From positions 124,001-188,000 of the forward strand of contig VTFK01000493.1 of NCBI GenBank assembly GCA_009617715.1: a stretch of 64,000 nt of DNA, in the 5' to 3' direction. The position numbers and the translations under genes are program-made. The notes under the pieces are model-generated. The model worked only from the letters and a program-made list of their open reading frames with translations, searched no databases and was not told the origin of the DNA. This stretch comes from Plectrocnemia conspersa (Eukaryota > Arthropoda > Insecta > Trichoptera > Polycentropodidae). Every line of letters starts with the position of its first letter. Position 1 is the stretch's first letter. This document shows, one piece after another, positions 27,290 through 44,800 of the stretch.

Positions 27290-28070
27290 TTAAAATTATA
27301 TATGTATTTATTCAGATTTAGTTATGGCCAAAACTTAGGAGCACTCTGGTAGCACTGGCGTAACGGATTTCTCTCGACTGGCAACTCTCGGCGCGCTCGC
27401 GCACGGTTATGAGCCCGCGCCCCGTTCATTGTATATCCACTATGTAAACAAGCAGTAACTTTAAAGTCAGTTATTTCGTTTTCAAAGATTTTTTTCAAGT
27501 TTTTGGGCAATAAATATTTTTTTATGAGTTAATATTTTTTCAAATAAAAGTTTTATATTAATACATCTGATTTAATCTTTAACCTTTTTCCAAGCGAAAG
27601 TATATGTATTTGTCACTCTATATGGAAATAACATAGCAGATTTGTTGCTGCTGATCTCGATACACTAATACCACACCGTTGATCAATCAAGTATCCTTTT
27701 ATATGGTCTGAAGCATACTTATGAATTAAGATTTCAAATATTTGAGCTGATGCTAATAAAATCGACACTGGCCTATAATTCTCTATCGTAGATTTGTCTC
27801 CTATTTTATTTATAGGAGTCACTTTCTTATTTTACATCCATCGGGGTAAATAAAAATAATTTATTGTTTTCAATGAAAGCTTTAAAACAAATAACACCAG
27901 ATGTGCATTTCTGTAAGAATATCAACTGGAATGAAATCAGGACCTGTTGACTTTTTCACCTGCAATTTCCCAAGATTAGAAATGGTGAAACCATCGATCG
28001 ATAGACATCCCGGAGCGGTTGTCTGAATCTGAACTTGTCGAAGAACGCTTGGAATATTCAACAATTTATT
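27290..28070 (-). mobile_element. Jockey-like LINE remnant
   Basis: The minus strand carries a decayed linker and reverse-transcriptase start: KLQVKKSTGPDFIPVDIL at about 27,970, then TPINKIGDKSTIENYRPVSI and KYASDHIKGYLIDQ at 27,650-27,820. These are the K.STGPD.I and YRPVS.L motifs of jockey elements. A 3' UTR-like segment at 27,320-27,440 shares GTAACGGA-type wording with the jockey remnant at 53.2 kb and ends in AATAAATACATA. The catalytic part of the reverse transcriptase is deleted. Confidence 0.75.
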
Positions 28071-28322
28071 ATTATTATTAATAAATATTGACGTGATAAT
28101 ATTAAATAAACGTTTTTTTACTTTAAATATAATTTACATTAGTAAATATTGTATTCTGAGGATTTTTCAATTAAAATTATGATTAATTAAAAGACATCTT
28201 ATTGTATATATTTCTTTTATTTTACAATATAATATTGTTATTATGTATAACTAACATATATACATAACGCATATTATACAAATTATAAATATATATATTG
28301 TATTAATATAATAACAAATAAA

Positions 28323-28760
28323 TTAACATTCTAGCTCAAATGGAACGCCAGATTCATCACATATAGGCATTTGAAAATAATAAGGAACTTCCTGCACATT
28401 TACTGTATTTGGTACAAGTTTGATCGTTAAGCTTTCTCTAATATCATTGCACTGTCCCATAGTATATAATACATACATACATAGTCAAAAATATTTTGTG
28501 TATAAAACTGTTCGCATTGATGCTTTATAAAATTCGTCCATTCCAATTAAATTGTAATATCACTCTTGCAAGTTTTTATTAAATGATGTCAAAACAAATA
28601 GTTGCCTTTATTATTATCTGAATGCCTGTTTAATCACACAAAATGTATGAGTTGTAGTTCGAGAGGCAAAACTTGAAAATGGATCATCGTACTTCGGTCT
28701 ACTAACTAAATTGTTTAATTTGTCAATAAAATACTGACTGAACACAGATAGACGAAACGT
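28323..28760 (-). pseudogene. Unidentified decayed coding segment ending in a 45-residue ORF
   Basis: An ATG-to-TAA frame at 28,323-28,460 encodes 45 residues (MGQCNDIRESLTIKL at its start, PICDESGVPFELEC at its end) with protein-like composition. Upstream on the same strand, other frames read protein-like sequence including FIDKLNNLVSRPKYDDPF, SRTTTHTFCVIKQAFR, FVLTSFNKNLQE and MDEFYKASMRTVLYTKYF, broken by stops. I do not recognise the family. It may be a dead gene copy or transposon ORF; a live small exon is less likely. Confidence 0.4.
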
Positions 28761-30584
28761 CAATCAATCCAATTAGTTTCATTTGTGATATAAAATTTAA
28801 CTTACATAAACTAAAAAATATATTTTTTAAATAAAAAAATTTGAACAACAGACATTTGCCCTTAAAAATACATTAAATAAATACATCGATTGTTATTAAT
28901 GAACAAACGTCTAATACAATATATTTTGATTTTTTCCTTAAAATTATTTTTATGTAATTAAAATTCTTTTAAAATTTTACCTTCAATGTATAAATCTATC
29001 TAATTTCTTATATGTTACTTACATATATACAAAAAACACATTAAATAACATCAATACAGCCATTGAAAATCAATTCATCATTCAATATCTACTATTGTTT
29101 CCGTGCCAAGGATTTAAGAACCGTTGGTTTTAATCATTCATATAATTCATTCTAATATATATTTTTCATTACAACATTATTATCACGCTTACTTAAAATA
29201 GACACTTATTTTATATCTCCACAGTGCACAAACTCAGCCTTAGGATAGCGAATAAAACTGATAATACTATTTTTGGGAAGTTAATTAAGTAACAAAAAGA
29301 GGTAATTAATACTTCAAATGAAATATTAAGGATATTATATAAACTTAGTCAATGTATGCAAAAGAATATATTTATTTTTCTAAGAGTATAGTCTGAACGT
29401 ATAAGCTAATAATATTACAATAAACTAAATTTGATGGAACGCATAAAAAAAATTTAATGTTCTTTTCTTGCTGTATGGAAAACTATACAGTTATTTATTA
29501 TGTCAAGAATCATTACACGTCTTTTTGCCAATTTATGTTTGTATATTGTTATCTGAAGCTAAGCAAAATAGATTGTCGTTTTACAAACAACATAAAACGA
29601 CCTTATCTATAAAAATCATAAACTAAGTTTATATACTATCTATATTTCATTCATAGCTGCAGTGTCTTTATTGAAGACTTATCTTACTAAATATTGGTAC
29701 AGATTTATCTAATATTTTGTATATTAGTTAACGACTAAAACACATTCGTAACAGTACAGATACTGTAGCAAACCACGATCGTTTCACGACAAATTATTGC
29801 AAGCTAAAATTTAGTGATAATGGTTCTACAGTATCTTATTTCATAAAAATAACTCTGTAATGAAACAACATCGATAATAAAATTGTCTTTAGAGATTGAT
29901 TGAAAGTGCATACATATTAATCCTCCCAAATCAGAAGACTACGAAAATACTTTCTAAGCATGTATTCAGTCAAGGTCAACTATATGTCGTTCCCCCAAGA
30001 GACTCCTTAAGCGTAAGAAATTTTTAATTGCATAATATAATCGGTCTGATGGGTAAGGCAAGGCGACTTTTGTGTTTGACGGCATTTGCCTATGTCTTGA
30101 TATGAATTCCCTAAATTTCGCTTATGCTGGATGACATTTTGATCTAATACAATTAAACAAGCTCAAACACTATTCTGGATTCGACGATAACACTTCAAAA
30201 AAATAATACTCATAAGTGTAAAAGTCAGTATAAAAATACTATCGTATAATATACAGGTGGCCCAAAAAACCGAACGCATTTTTAAATGTTTATATCTTTC
30301 GCACCGTTAATACTATGTCACAGATACAGAAGCGTGACTGCAAAAATAAAAATTAATTCTATTTTAGAGTATTACATATCAATAAATTCATTTAAAAATC
30401 CGTTCGGTATTATATTCGAAGGCAATAAATAACTTCGTTTTGAAAAGCTTTGAAGATAATATCTGACTAGTTGTTCAAAACTCAAGAAGGAAGAAATTGT
30501 ACTAGGAAGAATTGAAGACCAGAACGCAATCGAAAAGATTGAAAGCGAAGAGCCATTCTTCTATTAAGTCGATGCACCGAGCAC
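28761..30584. other. Non-coding stretch downstream of the palmitoyltransferase gene
   Basis: A+T-rich with no supported gene. A repeat-like start ACAGGTGGCCCAAAAAACCG at about 30,254 resembles a transposon end, but no partner was found. The part next to 30,584 is presumably the 3' UTR of the palmitoyltransferase gene, with candidate poly(A) signals around 30,420 on the minus strand. Confidence 0.35.
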
Positions 30585-36206
<5,622 letters not shown>

Positions 36207-36229
36207 TTTCAATTAGAGACGGCGGGAAC
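36207..36229 (-). other. 5' UTR part of ZDHHC coding exon 1
   Basis: An AG acceptor (CATTTATCAG on the minus strand) precedes 23 nt of untranslated sequence and the start codon. This shows that transcription begins at an upstream exon. Confidence 0.6.
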
Positions 36230-37058
36230 CTGATAAATGATAAGATGTAAATGAATGAAAGGCATGTATGCATTTAGGCGCAAATGGTACATCATATTGA
36301 TATGAAAATATAAGACATAAAAAACAGTTAAATTATCTTATCTTTAATAAGTCACTATATGATGTTTAATTAGTCGTTTAATTAACATTATTTTAAAATT
36401 TAATTAAAATAAAGAAACAGGACTTTGCCGTTATTTTTTTAACATATTTTTATATATCTAATAAGACTAATAAGAATGCATCGTTCCTTAGAAATTAAAT
36501 GGATTAATACACAATTGAATGAAAATCCAATTATTTCTAGTCTCTTTCACTTTTCAACATACCAAATTTAACACAATAGGTGCAATTTATAAAAGTTGAT
36601 ACATAGAAATAATTATAATATTGGCATAAAAATTCATTATACTTGTATATAATTATACTTAGAGCATCATCTAAAACACTGTTGCTGTTTTATGTTGTGA
36701 AAAACATTAGCCGTGAATATTATTTATTAATATTGTTTTACGTATTGTGTGTTAGATAAAATCAGATTACTGACAATTTTATTCAATAGTACTTGTATTT
36801 TAAATTATTAAGGAAAACGGCTGCCATTTTGTGTTAAAAAATACAGTCGAATAATCATGAGAGAAGAAAATTAGACAATGTTTCTGTGTTTTTAAGTGAA
36901 ATAAGAGAAAATGCAACACGATATAAAAAAATAATCAGATAGATATGTATATAGCTGGCCATGTTTCTGTGACGGACATGGTATACCATGAATCGCTCGC
37001 AATTGCATGTCGACAGATCGCACTGCAACGCAAATCGCTGTGCGGCACGTCTACCTAC

Positions 37059-37330
37059 CGCAATATTTAACGACAATGGAAGGGCGAGTGACGATTATTG
37101 CGACGCGAATCGTTTCGCGATCGATACGCCAGAGGCGACATTCGATCAGCGTCCGACTGTGGCCTGCGGCTGCAGATCATCTGGAGCGCGCATCGGAGTC
37201 GATTAGAGAGCAGATGAAGGAAAAAACGAGTAACCCAACACTGACCAGCGCCCAGTGAACGGAGCCGGCTATCGACTCGGCCTGTCAAAGTAGCGTAGGG
37301 ATTTCTCGAGCGCGAAGGGTTGTAACCGAC
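37059..37330 (-). promoter_or_regulatory. CpG-rich block, candidate promoter and first exon of the ZDHHC gene
   Basis: This block, 0.8-1.1 kb upstream of the start codon, has many CpG dinucleotides in otherwise A+T-rich DNA, as expected for the promoter of a widely expressed gene. A possible donor on the minus strand (TTGCG then GTAGGTAG, junction about 37,058/37,059) could end an untranslated exon. Open frames of 70-80 codons on both strands are by-products of the composition. Confidence 0.4.
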
Positions 37331-38885
37331 CAGTAATTCAGCTACAAAACTGAAAATATGGTTACAAAATATATATATTCATTCGCCTCGATAGAAAAAC
37401 GTTAAAAAATATTAGAACACCGCTAACGCATTTTTCTAATATTCATCTTCGGCTACAGATCGCATCTGAGAAAATCTGACCTCACAATCTTTATTTTTAT
37501 ATTTTTGCTAATTTATTGAAATCTGACTGACTGACTATTCAACATGTATGTTTCTTTAGTTTATTAATGAAATATTATTAGTTAGATTGTTAAGAATATC
37601 GGCCCATGCTGAGAAACGCAGAACAAAGAATATATAGAAGCGCCGTTAATGGTGCAAAACAAATTACGTTGAAGTCATAACTTTGTCCACTGACGTCAGA
37701 CGGCCTTGTCACGCCGTGTCCGACGAATCTTCACATTATTTTTTTCAAAATTCGCCCGTGTATTAAATATTATGGGGTGCTGTTCAGTTATAGGGTGTAA
37801 AACAAGTTCGTATATTCCCGCAAACAAAATCATCTACAGCAGTGAACATCACGCTATCCACTTTTTTTCCAAAACACACATACGCTTGACTCACACAATC
37901 ATATTTTAGGAGTTGACAACCAATTACTGTAATAATACATATATTTTATTTTGTGTGAAATAGACCGAAATATTAATTTTATAGCCTTATATGATATTAA
38001 GAATTTAAGCATAATATTATTCTAAAGGTCCAAAATTTCTAGCTCCAGTTCTTTTGTCTACATTTTAACAAGCTCCACAATGTATGCACCTATTTCCATT
38101 ATATTTATTTTGCAAGTAAAAGAATTGATAAAATAGGAAACCATTGTCTCAATGATAATAAGCTGCTGAAATCTCTTTTCTAGAAATTTCTTCAAAGTGA
38201 TTAACAAATAATGATACGTTGAATTCACAGCTACCTGCTATTTCCTTTATATTTTGTAAACGCACGAAAGACTTCATCTGCAGATATGATATCTACAAAA
38301 CCAGTTTTGATTTAAATAAGCTTACAGAGCCTATTATGCTAGAAACACTTTTTTCCTTTCCTCACAACTCCAAAAATTCACTTTTCCCAATTTTCCAATT
38401 CAGAAAACCCAAATGCACCAGCCACAAGTCAGTTGGTATATCAAAATTTTCATTTTTGGCGTTAATATATATTTTTTTTTTTCAAATCACAGAATTAGAG
38501 GTATTATATCGTTATATTCGAAAACCCATTAATTGATGCACTCCAATAAAGTGTCATCAAATGTCAGTGCCATATTCTGACTAATGCGATCGATAATATC
38601 TTCTTCACTTTCAGTCTTATTTTCTTTCATTTCTGGTTGAATGAGATTGAAAATAATATCCTTCGTCACTCATTATTTACAAACCTGGATCACATGAATC
38701 ATATTTTAATCAGTCCTCAATTTTTTTCTCTATCAACATTAGCTCACATAGTTAAATATTTCACTTGAATCCATAAAATCACTTTCTACATTTGATAGAA
38801 TTTTCCTCCACGATCGAAAACAATACATGATTTTATTCTTGTGACTTGGCTCTAGCACGTACGAATGTATGTATGTGTGTAAAAA
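37331..38885. other. Non-coding stretch with a dispersed repeat
   Basis: Apart from the repeat at 37,706-37,975 there is no supported gene. Short minus-strand protein-like pieces (for example IKTGFVDIISADEVFRAFTK near 38,270) suggest more decayed transposon ORF, but I cannot name it. Confidence 0.35.
37706..37975 (+). repeat. Dispersed repeat with THAP-like start, related to the insert in locus B intron 7
   Basis: A plus-strand frame includes MGCCSVIGCKTSS, which looks like the first Cys pair of a THAP zinc finger, then loses any further match. From about 37,830 to 37,975 the sequence matches, in reverse complement, 57,195-57,345: shared words include CATCACGCTATCCACTTTT, CACAATCATATT and GGAGTTGACAACCA. 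The two copies are therefore the same repeat family. Protein identity is tentative. Confidence 0.45.
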
Positions 38886-39740
38886 TTGGAAGCCATTGCG
38901 TTCACTGATCTAGCGCTCACAACTTTCAGACTTTTCTTCTTATTGCATCTGGACTTGCACCTACACTCGTATAAAACTCAGATAATACAACAACTGAAGT
39001 CCAGATACCATGGTCAGCGAAGAATGTGCGCAGATTGGGTGTTAGAGCAGCAGGAAGTTGATGATTTTTCAAAGAAAATCTTTTTCTCTTATGAGGCACA
39101 TTTCCACCTCTCTCAGTATGTTAATAAGCAAAATTGACGCATATGGGGCAAGAAAAATCTTCATGAGATTCACGAAAGACCATTGCATGCTCCAAAAGTG
39201 ATTATTTGGTTCGGATTATGATAAGGCGGCGTCATTGGGGCTTACTTTTTTGAAAACGATTAGAGTCAGACTGTAAAAGTCAACGGTGAGTTCTATAGAC
39301 GCACGATAACAAATTATTTTTGGCACGAAGTTCAAGATATTGACGTAAAAGACACGTGGTTCTAACAAGATGCACAACTTGCCACGTATTGGGTGCAACA
39401 TTGGATGTTTTGCGTGAAAAGTTCACGTTTTAATAACTTCAACTGGCTGCCAAGACCATGCGATTTAACGCTGTTGATTTTTTTTGTAGGATTACGTAAA
39501 GAGTCATGTTGACGCCAACAATCCCGTAACGTTTGATCTCGTAAAAATCAAGTTATAGCTGAGATAACGCCCGAAATGTACGAAAAAGTCATCGAAAGAA
39601 TAGACTGCTGCAAAAGATCCAGAGGCGGCCATTCAATTGGTATTATTTTTCCTAAATAATGAAAAATACAAACTGATATCCTTAAATTTGTGGAGTTTTT
39701 TTTTAAAGTTCGTAAACTGAAGTTGGATCACCTTTCTTTT
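38886..39740 (+). pseudogene. Mariner-like transposase remnant
   Basis: The frame starts with an 83-codon piece containing QRRMCADWVLEQQEVDDFSK, KIFFSYEAHFHLSQYVNKQN (the first catalytic Asp position reads Tyr), then in further frames RIWGKKNLHEIHERPLHAPK, ENDQSQTVKVNGEFYRR, DIDVKDTWF, a second Asp region reading QDAQLATYW, and near the end RSRGGHS. This order is that of the DDE_3 mariner-type transposases common in insects. Stops and the lost Asp show that it is inactive. Confidence 0.85.
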
Positions 39741-41280
39741 ATGTAGTACTCACATTTAGTACTACAGATTTTATACCACTAAAATTAAAAACAATTAATT
39801 TCAACATTTAATATGCAAAACTCTATTTTAGCTATTTTTAATTTATTCGAAATAATATTATCATATTTAGTGCTTTTATCTTATACAAAAATATTTAAAT
39901 TATACTTATGTGTATGTCATACTAAAATATAATATATCTAGAGAACAAACCCAGAATAATAAGAATAAAAGCTTCTATTTTTTTAAATAAAAACTTTTAT
40001 AGAAAACATAATTTATATTTCTTAGGGGTTAATATTCCTGTGTACAAATTCCTCATTACCCTCTGATGTAAATATAGTATTATTTAACTTTTATGTACAA
40101 TTCTGCACTAGGATCATTAAAAATGAACCATTTTATTATTTTTGTAAGCAATAATTAGTAGGATTACATTTAATAGTTCGTAATTGTATTTTTATAACCA
40201 TTTCAGCTATAGTTATATGTTAATTAAAATTTGTACTAAAAATATGTAATGTGTATGTGGTAGGGTAATAAAAATAGTTTGTAATTTATTATTATCTTTT
40301 ATTTTATTTTAAAAATGCATACAAAAATTACTTTATCTGCGTATTAAAAATATATTTATATAATTAACGATATCATTAATCACTTGAAATATTATATCAG
40401 GTTCCACACATCCTTACTCTACATATATTACAATTTTATGAATAAATTAATTTATTTTACATACATAAAACATTATTTTGCTCTGTGAGCTATTATGGCT
40501 ATAATATTTTTTTCTGAAATAATACAATTAGGTGTCAGTATATAATACATATGTGAGCCATTTAAAATCACAGGATGTAAGCCAGATGATGTGCTAGCGA
40601 ATTATGTGTGAAACTAATTAGTAAATACATACTACTTCTAATGTCATATGTAAATATGACCAGTGTAGAAACATGACCCTGTATGTCATTCGCTTAGATT
40701 AGTGCCGTGCCATTGTATGTGTCTAGATGTGATGCCGGCTGTTGGGTAATTGATTAAGTGCATTATAATTTTCGTTTACTTCATATTACCGACTTAAAAC
40801 GCATAACGAACAATTAAATAATAATTGGTCAGAGTGGAAAGGGTTAATTTTTTACGACTTAAAATGCTCCGACTCCACAGCCCTAGTAGAAACAATCTTT
40901 ATAAGAAAAAGGAGGAAGGAAACGAATATTTGATTATGATTATAATGTGTAGATGAGAGTAGCAATAATAAAAGTAAACTCAATATTTAATGTAAAATTA
41001 GTTAATAAAAATTAAGCTTTCTTAAAGCGTTTTAAATATTCCTATAATAAATACTCAAATTACTCACTTTAGTAATTATAATTAATGACAGTAACAAAGC
41101 TTAAATGAAATCTATGGTCTTATCGTGTTGTATTGTACTTATAAAACTACCGTTAAAAAATGATTTTAAATAATAATTAACTAATTTTCTACATTTTTCC
41201 TATGGCCATGCTGCATTACTGCCGTTTTAACGAGAGCCGTCACTGTCTCTAGTGATTCACTGCAGAAACACCAAAATCAC
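39741..41280. other. A+T-rich non-coding stretch
   Basis: I see no gene, repeat or regulatory block that I can support. Confidence 0.5.
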
Positions 41281-42109
41281 CTGCAATAAGTTTTGGAAGT
41301 CGCAAAGTTTTGAAATTAAAACATTTATTTTTGTTAAAAATCTATTTATTTTCAACAGCAAATAAAAAAATATAAGCATAAAATATAAGAAAAAAATATC
41401 ATCTAAATATCGTAATATGATTTATCATAAAATGTCTAGTGATATGGTAACATATAGTTATAAGGAATGTGTCAAGAACACTTGCATATTCATAACATAT
41501 AATTAGGAAATATTTTCAGACTCATACTCCTAATTTACTGCCGTAATCTTGAAATCTTACCACAATAAAAATTATCATTAAAACGTCATTTGACAACATT
41601 TTAATACCTGGTTTTAAAATAACCGACTAGTTTATTGACAATTTTAGGTATAAAAGCTTATAATATTATCACCAAGTGATGGCTTAGTTTAAAATTATCC
41701 ACTATTTAAAAGTGTGAACTATAGGAAAAAAAATAGTTTAATTAACATACAATTTTTAACTTAGCTTTTATTGAATAATTCAAACTAAAGCAGTCATGTT
41801 TATACAATTAATGTGAATAAAATTCAGTCAATTTCTTTGGAGATGGCAAGTTACTTGAATTATAAAGAATGTTTTTTTTAGGAATTACACCCATTATTAT
41901 ATAGAATTTGGAACAGTTTTTAGCTGCCAATAAATTTAAATTTAGTGAATATTAACTAATTAATAATATATTTATTACATACAAACGCATGTAATAATAA
42001 AGTTAAAGAAAAAACGTAAAAATACTAATAACTAATGAATGATTAACGATACATAAAATAGCAAAAAAATTTCTTCAACGTCTTTTTTATTTATGGTTTG
42101 CTTCTTTAA

Positions 42110-42349
42110 CCCTTTGGATGCTAGTGTTTTTAAAATTTTCTCTTTTTCATATATTTATCGGTTCTTACTATACATTATTATGATTAAATATATTTAAAAA
42201 CTGTTTTATGCCTCTATCATACTAAGGGAGTAAAAGTTAACAAATCAATTTACTTTTTTCGACTATCGACACGTCAAGATGCAATATTTGTTAATATTTA
42301 TTTTACATAATTACGCACAACGATATATCGTTGTTTAGCATCCAAAGGG
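42110..42349. mobile_element. TTAA-flanked MITE (piggyBac type) in copy A
   Basis: Perfect 14-bp terminal repeats CCCTTTGGATGCTA and TAGCATCCAAAGGG are flanked by TTAA at 42,106-42,109 and 42,350-42,353. The 240-bp element has no ORF. The corresponding site of copy B, near 55,400, lacks it, so it inserted after the duplication or was lost from B. Confidence 0.9.
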
Positions 42350-42646
42350 TTAAACGGCTGATGTACCCATTTCGATTGTTATTAATTTTTTGTCAATGGT
42401 AAAATATTAGGCGACATCTGTCATGACACAAAACCTAGTATTAAAAGTTAAAATTTCGTGTTAAACTTTTAAGTGTTTCAAAGAAAGGTGCTACAGAGTA
42501 ATCAGTACTTGCATCTCCCAATGCTACTCTCTAAAGAAATATAATAACTATCAAGATTGAGATCAAGAAAATAAAAAAAAAAAATGAGATTTAGAACCCA
42601 CTTAAAAATAAAAATAGAATTACCGCTGGTATACAGTTTTTAACCT

Positions 42647-44720
42647 CTATTCAATTAAAATTACATCGTCATCTTCGCTGTCATCTTCGTCGTCCTCGTC
42701 CTCGTTTTTGTCATCGACCTCATCGTCGTTTAATTCATCGACCTCATCGTCGTTTTTTTCGCCGACCTGGTCGTCGACCTCGTAGTCGACCTGGTCGTCG
42801 ACCTCGTAGTAGACCTGGTCGTCGACCTCGTCGTCGACCTCGTCGTCGACCTCGTCGTCGACCTCGTCGTCGACTTCGTCGTCGTCCTGACCGTCGACTT
42901 CGTCGTCGTCCTGACCATCGACCTTATTGTTTTTATCTTCGTCCTGGTCGTCTTCGTCTTCGTCGTCTTCGTCGTCATCTTCGTCATCTTCGTCGTCATC
43001 ATCATCTTCGTCGCTATCGTCGACATAATTTTCGTCATCACCTTCGTTGTAATTATCGTCGCTATCATCATCGTCGTCATCTTCGTTTGCATTATTGAAC
43101 ATGACTGGGACATTTGGTGTATCTTTCCAGTGAAGAATCGATTGGTAATACTGGATGACTAGATGCGGCCAGCGCTTTCTAGCCTGCTCAGATGTCACTA
43201 GCTTCAAATTAACGGAATTGCGGCACTTCATGATGAATTCTAATCTGCCAAAATGTTTACGTACATTCAAGATCTTCAACGGATGTATAACTTCATACCA
43301 CCAGTGTTTGGCTTCTTCCTCCTTGATTTTAATTTTGTTATATTTATCTTCTTGCGAGAGTTCAGTCTTTACTGTTGAAACGTAATTGAAAAATTAGCGG
43401 GAGCGCAAACGCAAGAGACGATAGAAATTCTACTCACTCGGTACTAACTGACTCGCAGCATTTTGAAACTTCCCTCCGAATATCGGAAGGTCGGCAGCGG
43501 TGAGAGGACCCTTCTCCATCTTTACTTCAGGCTCTTCCATTTTAACGGATTCTAGTTTTACATCTGCAACATATGAAAAGTAAATGGAACATTAGTTGGA
43601 TTTCAAACGAAAGAGAGAATACAAATTTTACTGACCCGGTTTATTGGCAAACTTTCCCCCGAATATCGGAAGGTCGGCAGCAGTGAGAGGACCTTTCTCC
43701 GACTTTATTTCAAAGGGTCCGCATTTTACCTCTGCAGCGAACGTAACACATGAAACGTAAATGGAACATTAGGTGGACTTCAAATGCAAGAGGGAAAATA
43801 TATATATATATATATCTACTCACTGGCTGAATGCATCTCACGAGGTTCACGTTTGGGAATTTTGGGGAACAAATATAACCCCGTCCTTGAAAAAAAAAGC
43901 CATCATTGATTTCATCCCTAGTCAGATAACGGCCGGTAACTTTATCCTTCTCTACTATCCAAGCGCTGGCAGAGGTGAGTGGCACATTCCTCCAAGTGGA
44001 GATAGGGAGGTCCGCATACTCCTTCTTAAGCCCTCCAGTAGAGGTGCTCACTTCTTCCATCGGAGTGCCAGCAGAAGTACTCGTTTTCTCCATACAAGTA
44101 GTGGCATAAATGCTCGCCTCCTCCTTCTGAGTGCCGGTAGAGGAGCAATCTTCCTCCATCTGAGAACCCGTAGAGGTACTTGCCTGCTCCATCCGAATAC
44201 CATCAGAGGTGCTCACCTCCTCCATCGGGGTGCCAGCAGAGGTACTCGCTTTCTCCATACAAATAGCGGCAGAGATGCTCGCCTCCTCCTTCGGAGTGCC
44301 CTTTTCCACCTGAGAGCCGGCAGAAGTGCAATCTTCCTCCATCTGAGAACCCGTAGAAGTACTCGCCTGCTCCATCCGAATACCGGCAGAGGTGCTCACC
44401 TCCTCCATCGGAGTGCCAGCAGAGGCACTCGCTTTCTCCATACAAATGGCGACAGAGGTGCTCGCCTCCTCTTTCTGAGTGCCAGCAGAGGAGCAGCCCT
44501 CCTCCACCTGAGAGCCGACAAAGGTGCAATCTTCCTCCATCGGAGTGCCGGCAGAGGTACTTGCTTTCTCCATACAAATACCAGCAACGGTGCTCTCCTC
44601 CTCCTTCCGAGTGCCGGCGGAGAAGCAGCCCTCCTCCACCTGAGAGCCGGCAGAGGTGCAATCTTCATCCATCTGAGAGCCCACAGAGGTTCCCTCTTCC
44701 ATCTGTAGATCCATATCCAT
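42647..44720 (-). CDS. Locus A: chromoshadow-domain protein with 11-residue repeats and acidic tail
   Basis: Not a named gene I recognise. Exons on the minus strand: 44,720-43,824; 43,729-43,636; 43,563-43,438; 43,371-42,647 (TAG). The joined frame is 613 residues. Residues 8 to about 240 are some 20 units of 11 residues, such as STSAGTPMEEV. Exons 2 and 3 each carry a module with PLTAADLPIFGGKF. Exon 4 has a chromoshadow-like segment at about 398-454: KILNVRKHFGRLEFIMK, then LVTSEQARKRWPHLVIQYYQ and ILHW, with the spacing of HP1 chromoshadow domains (KIL..GRL.F, V..A, P.LVI.(Y/F)Y, L.W). A tail of about 140 residues is mostly Asp and Glu with VDDE repeats. In HP1 this domain dimerises and binds PxVxL peptides, so a nuclear chromatin role is likely. 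No chromodomain is seen. The exon 1/2 join keeps frame only if the second AG of GCAGAG is used. Confidence 0.75.
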
Positions 44721-44800
44721 TTTGAAGGAAACGGTCGCCCAACAGCTAGAAAACTAGCAAAAGTTAAAACTTCGATTGTGTTGCCAAAAAATGAAATAAG

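Larger units (their letters stand above)
41285..44800. repeat. Segmental duplication, copy A
   Basis: This block matches 54,565-58,900 in the same orientation, both inside and outside the gene. Examples of shared flank wording are TTTTGGAAGTCG at 41,291 and 54,576, AACGATACATAAAA near 42,045 and 55,333, TTATTTATGGTTTGC against TTCATTTATGGTTTGC near 42,090 and 55,393, and AAAGTTAAAAC near 44,760 and 58,866 upstream of the genes. The copies have diverged and carry different later insertions. Confidence 0.8.

Noticed and set aside
37706..37909. THAP-domain gene
   Set aside because: Only the first Cys pair region looks THAP-like; the Trp, HF and second metal-binding positions are absent, and the segment is a dispersed repeat.
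42730..43113. 127-codon minus-strand frame rich in Thr, Met and Arg
   Set aside because: Out-of-frame reading of the acidic VDDE repeat of locus A; the other frame carries the chromoshadow domain and the acidic tail.
43773..44708. 311-codon open frame on the plus strand
   Set aside because: It is the exact antisense of the 11-residue repeats in locus A exon 1 and runs past that gene's splice sites. Its His/Arg/Leu-rich sequence follows from the repeat codons, and no family pattern is present.
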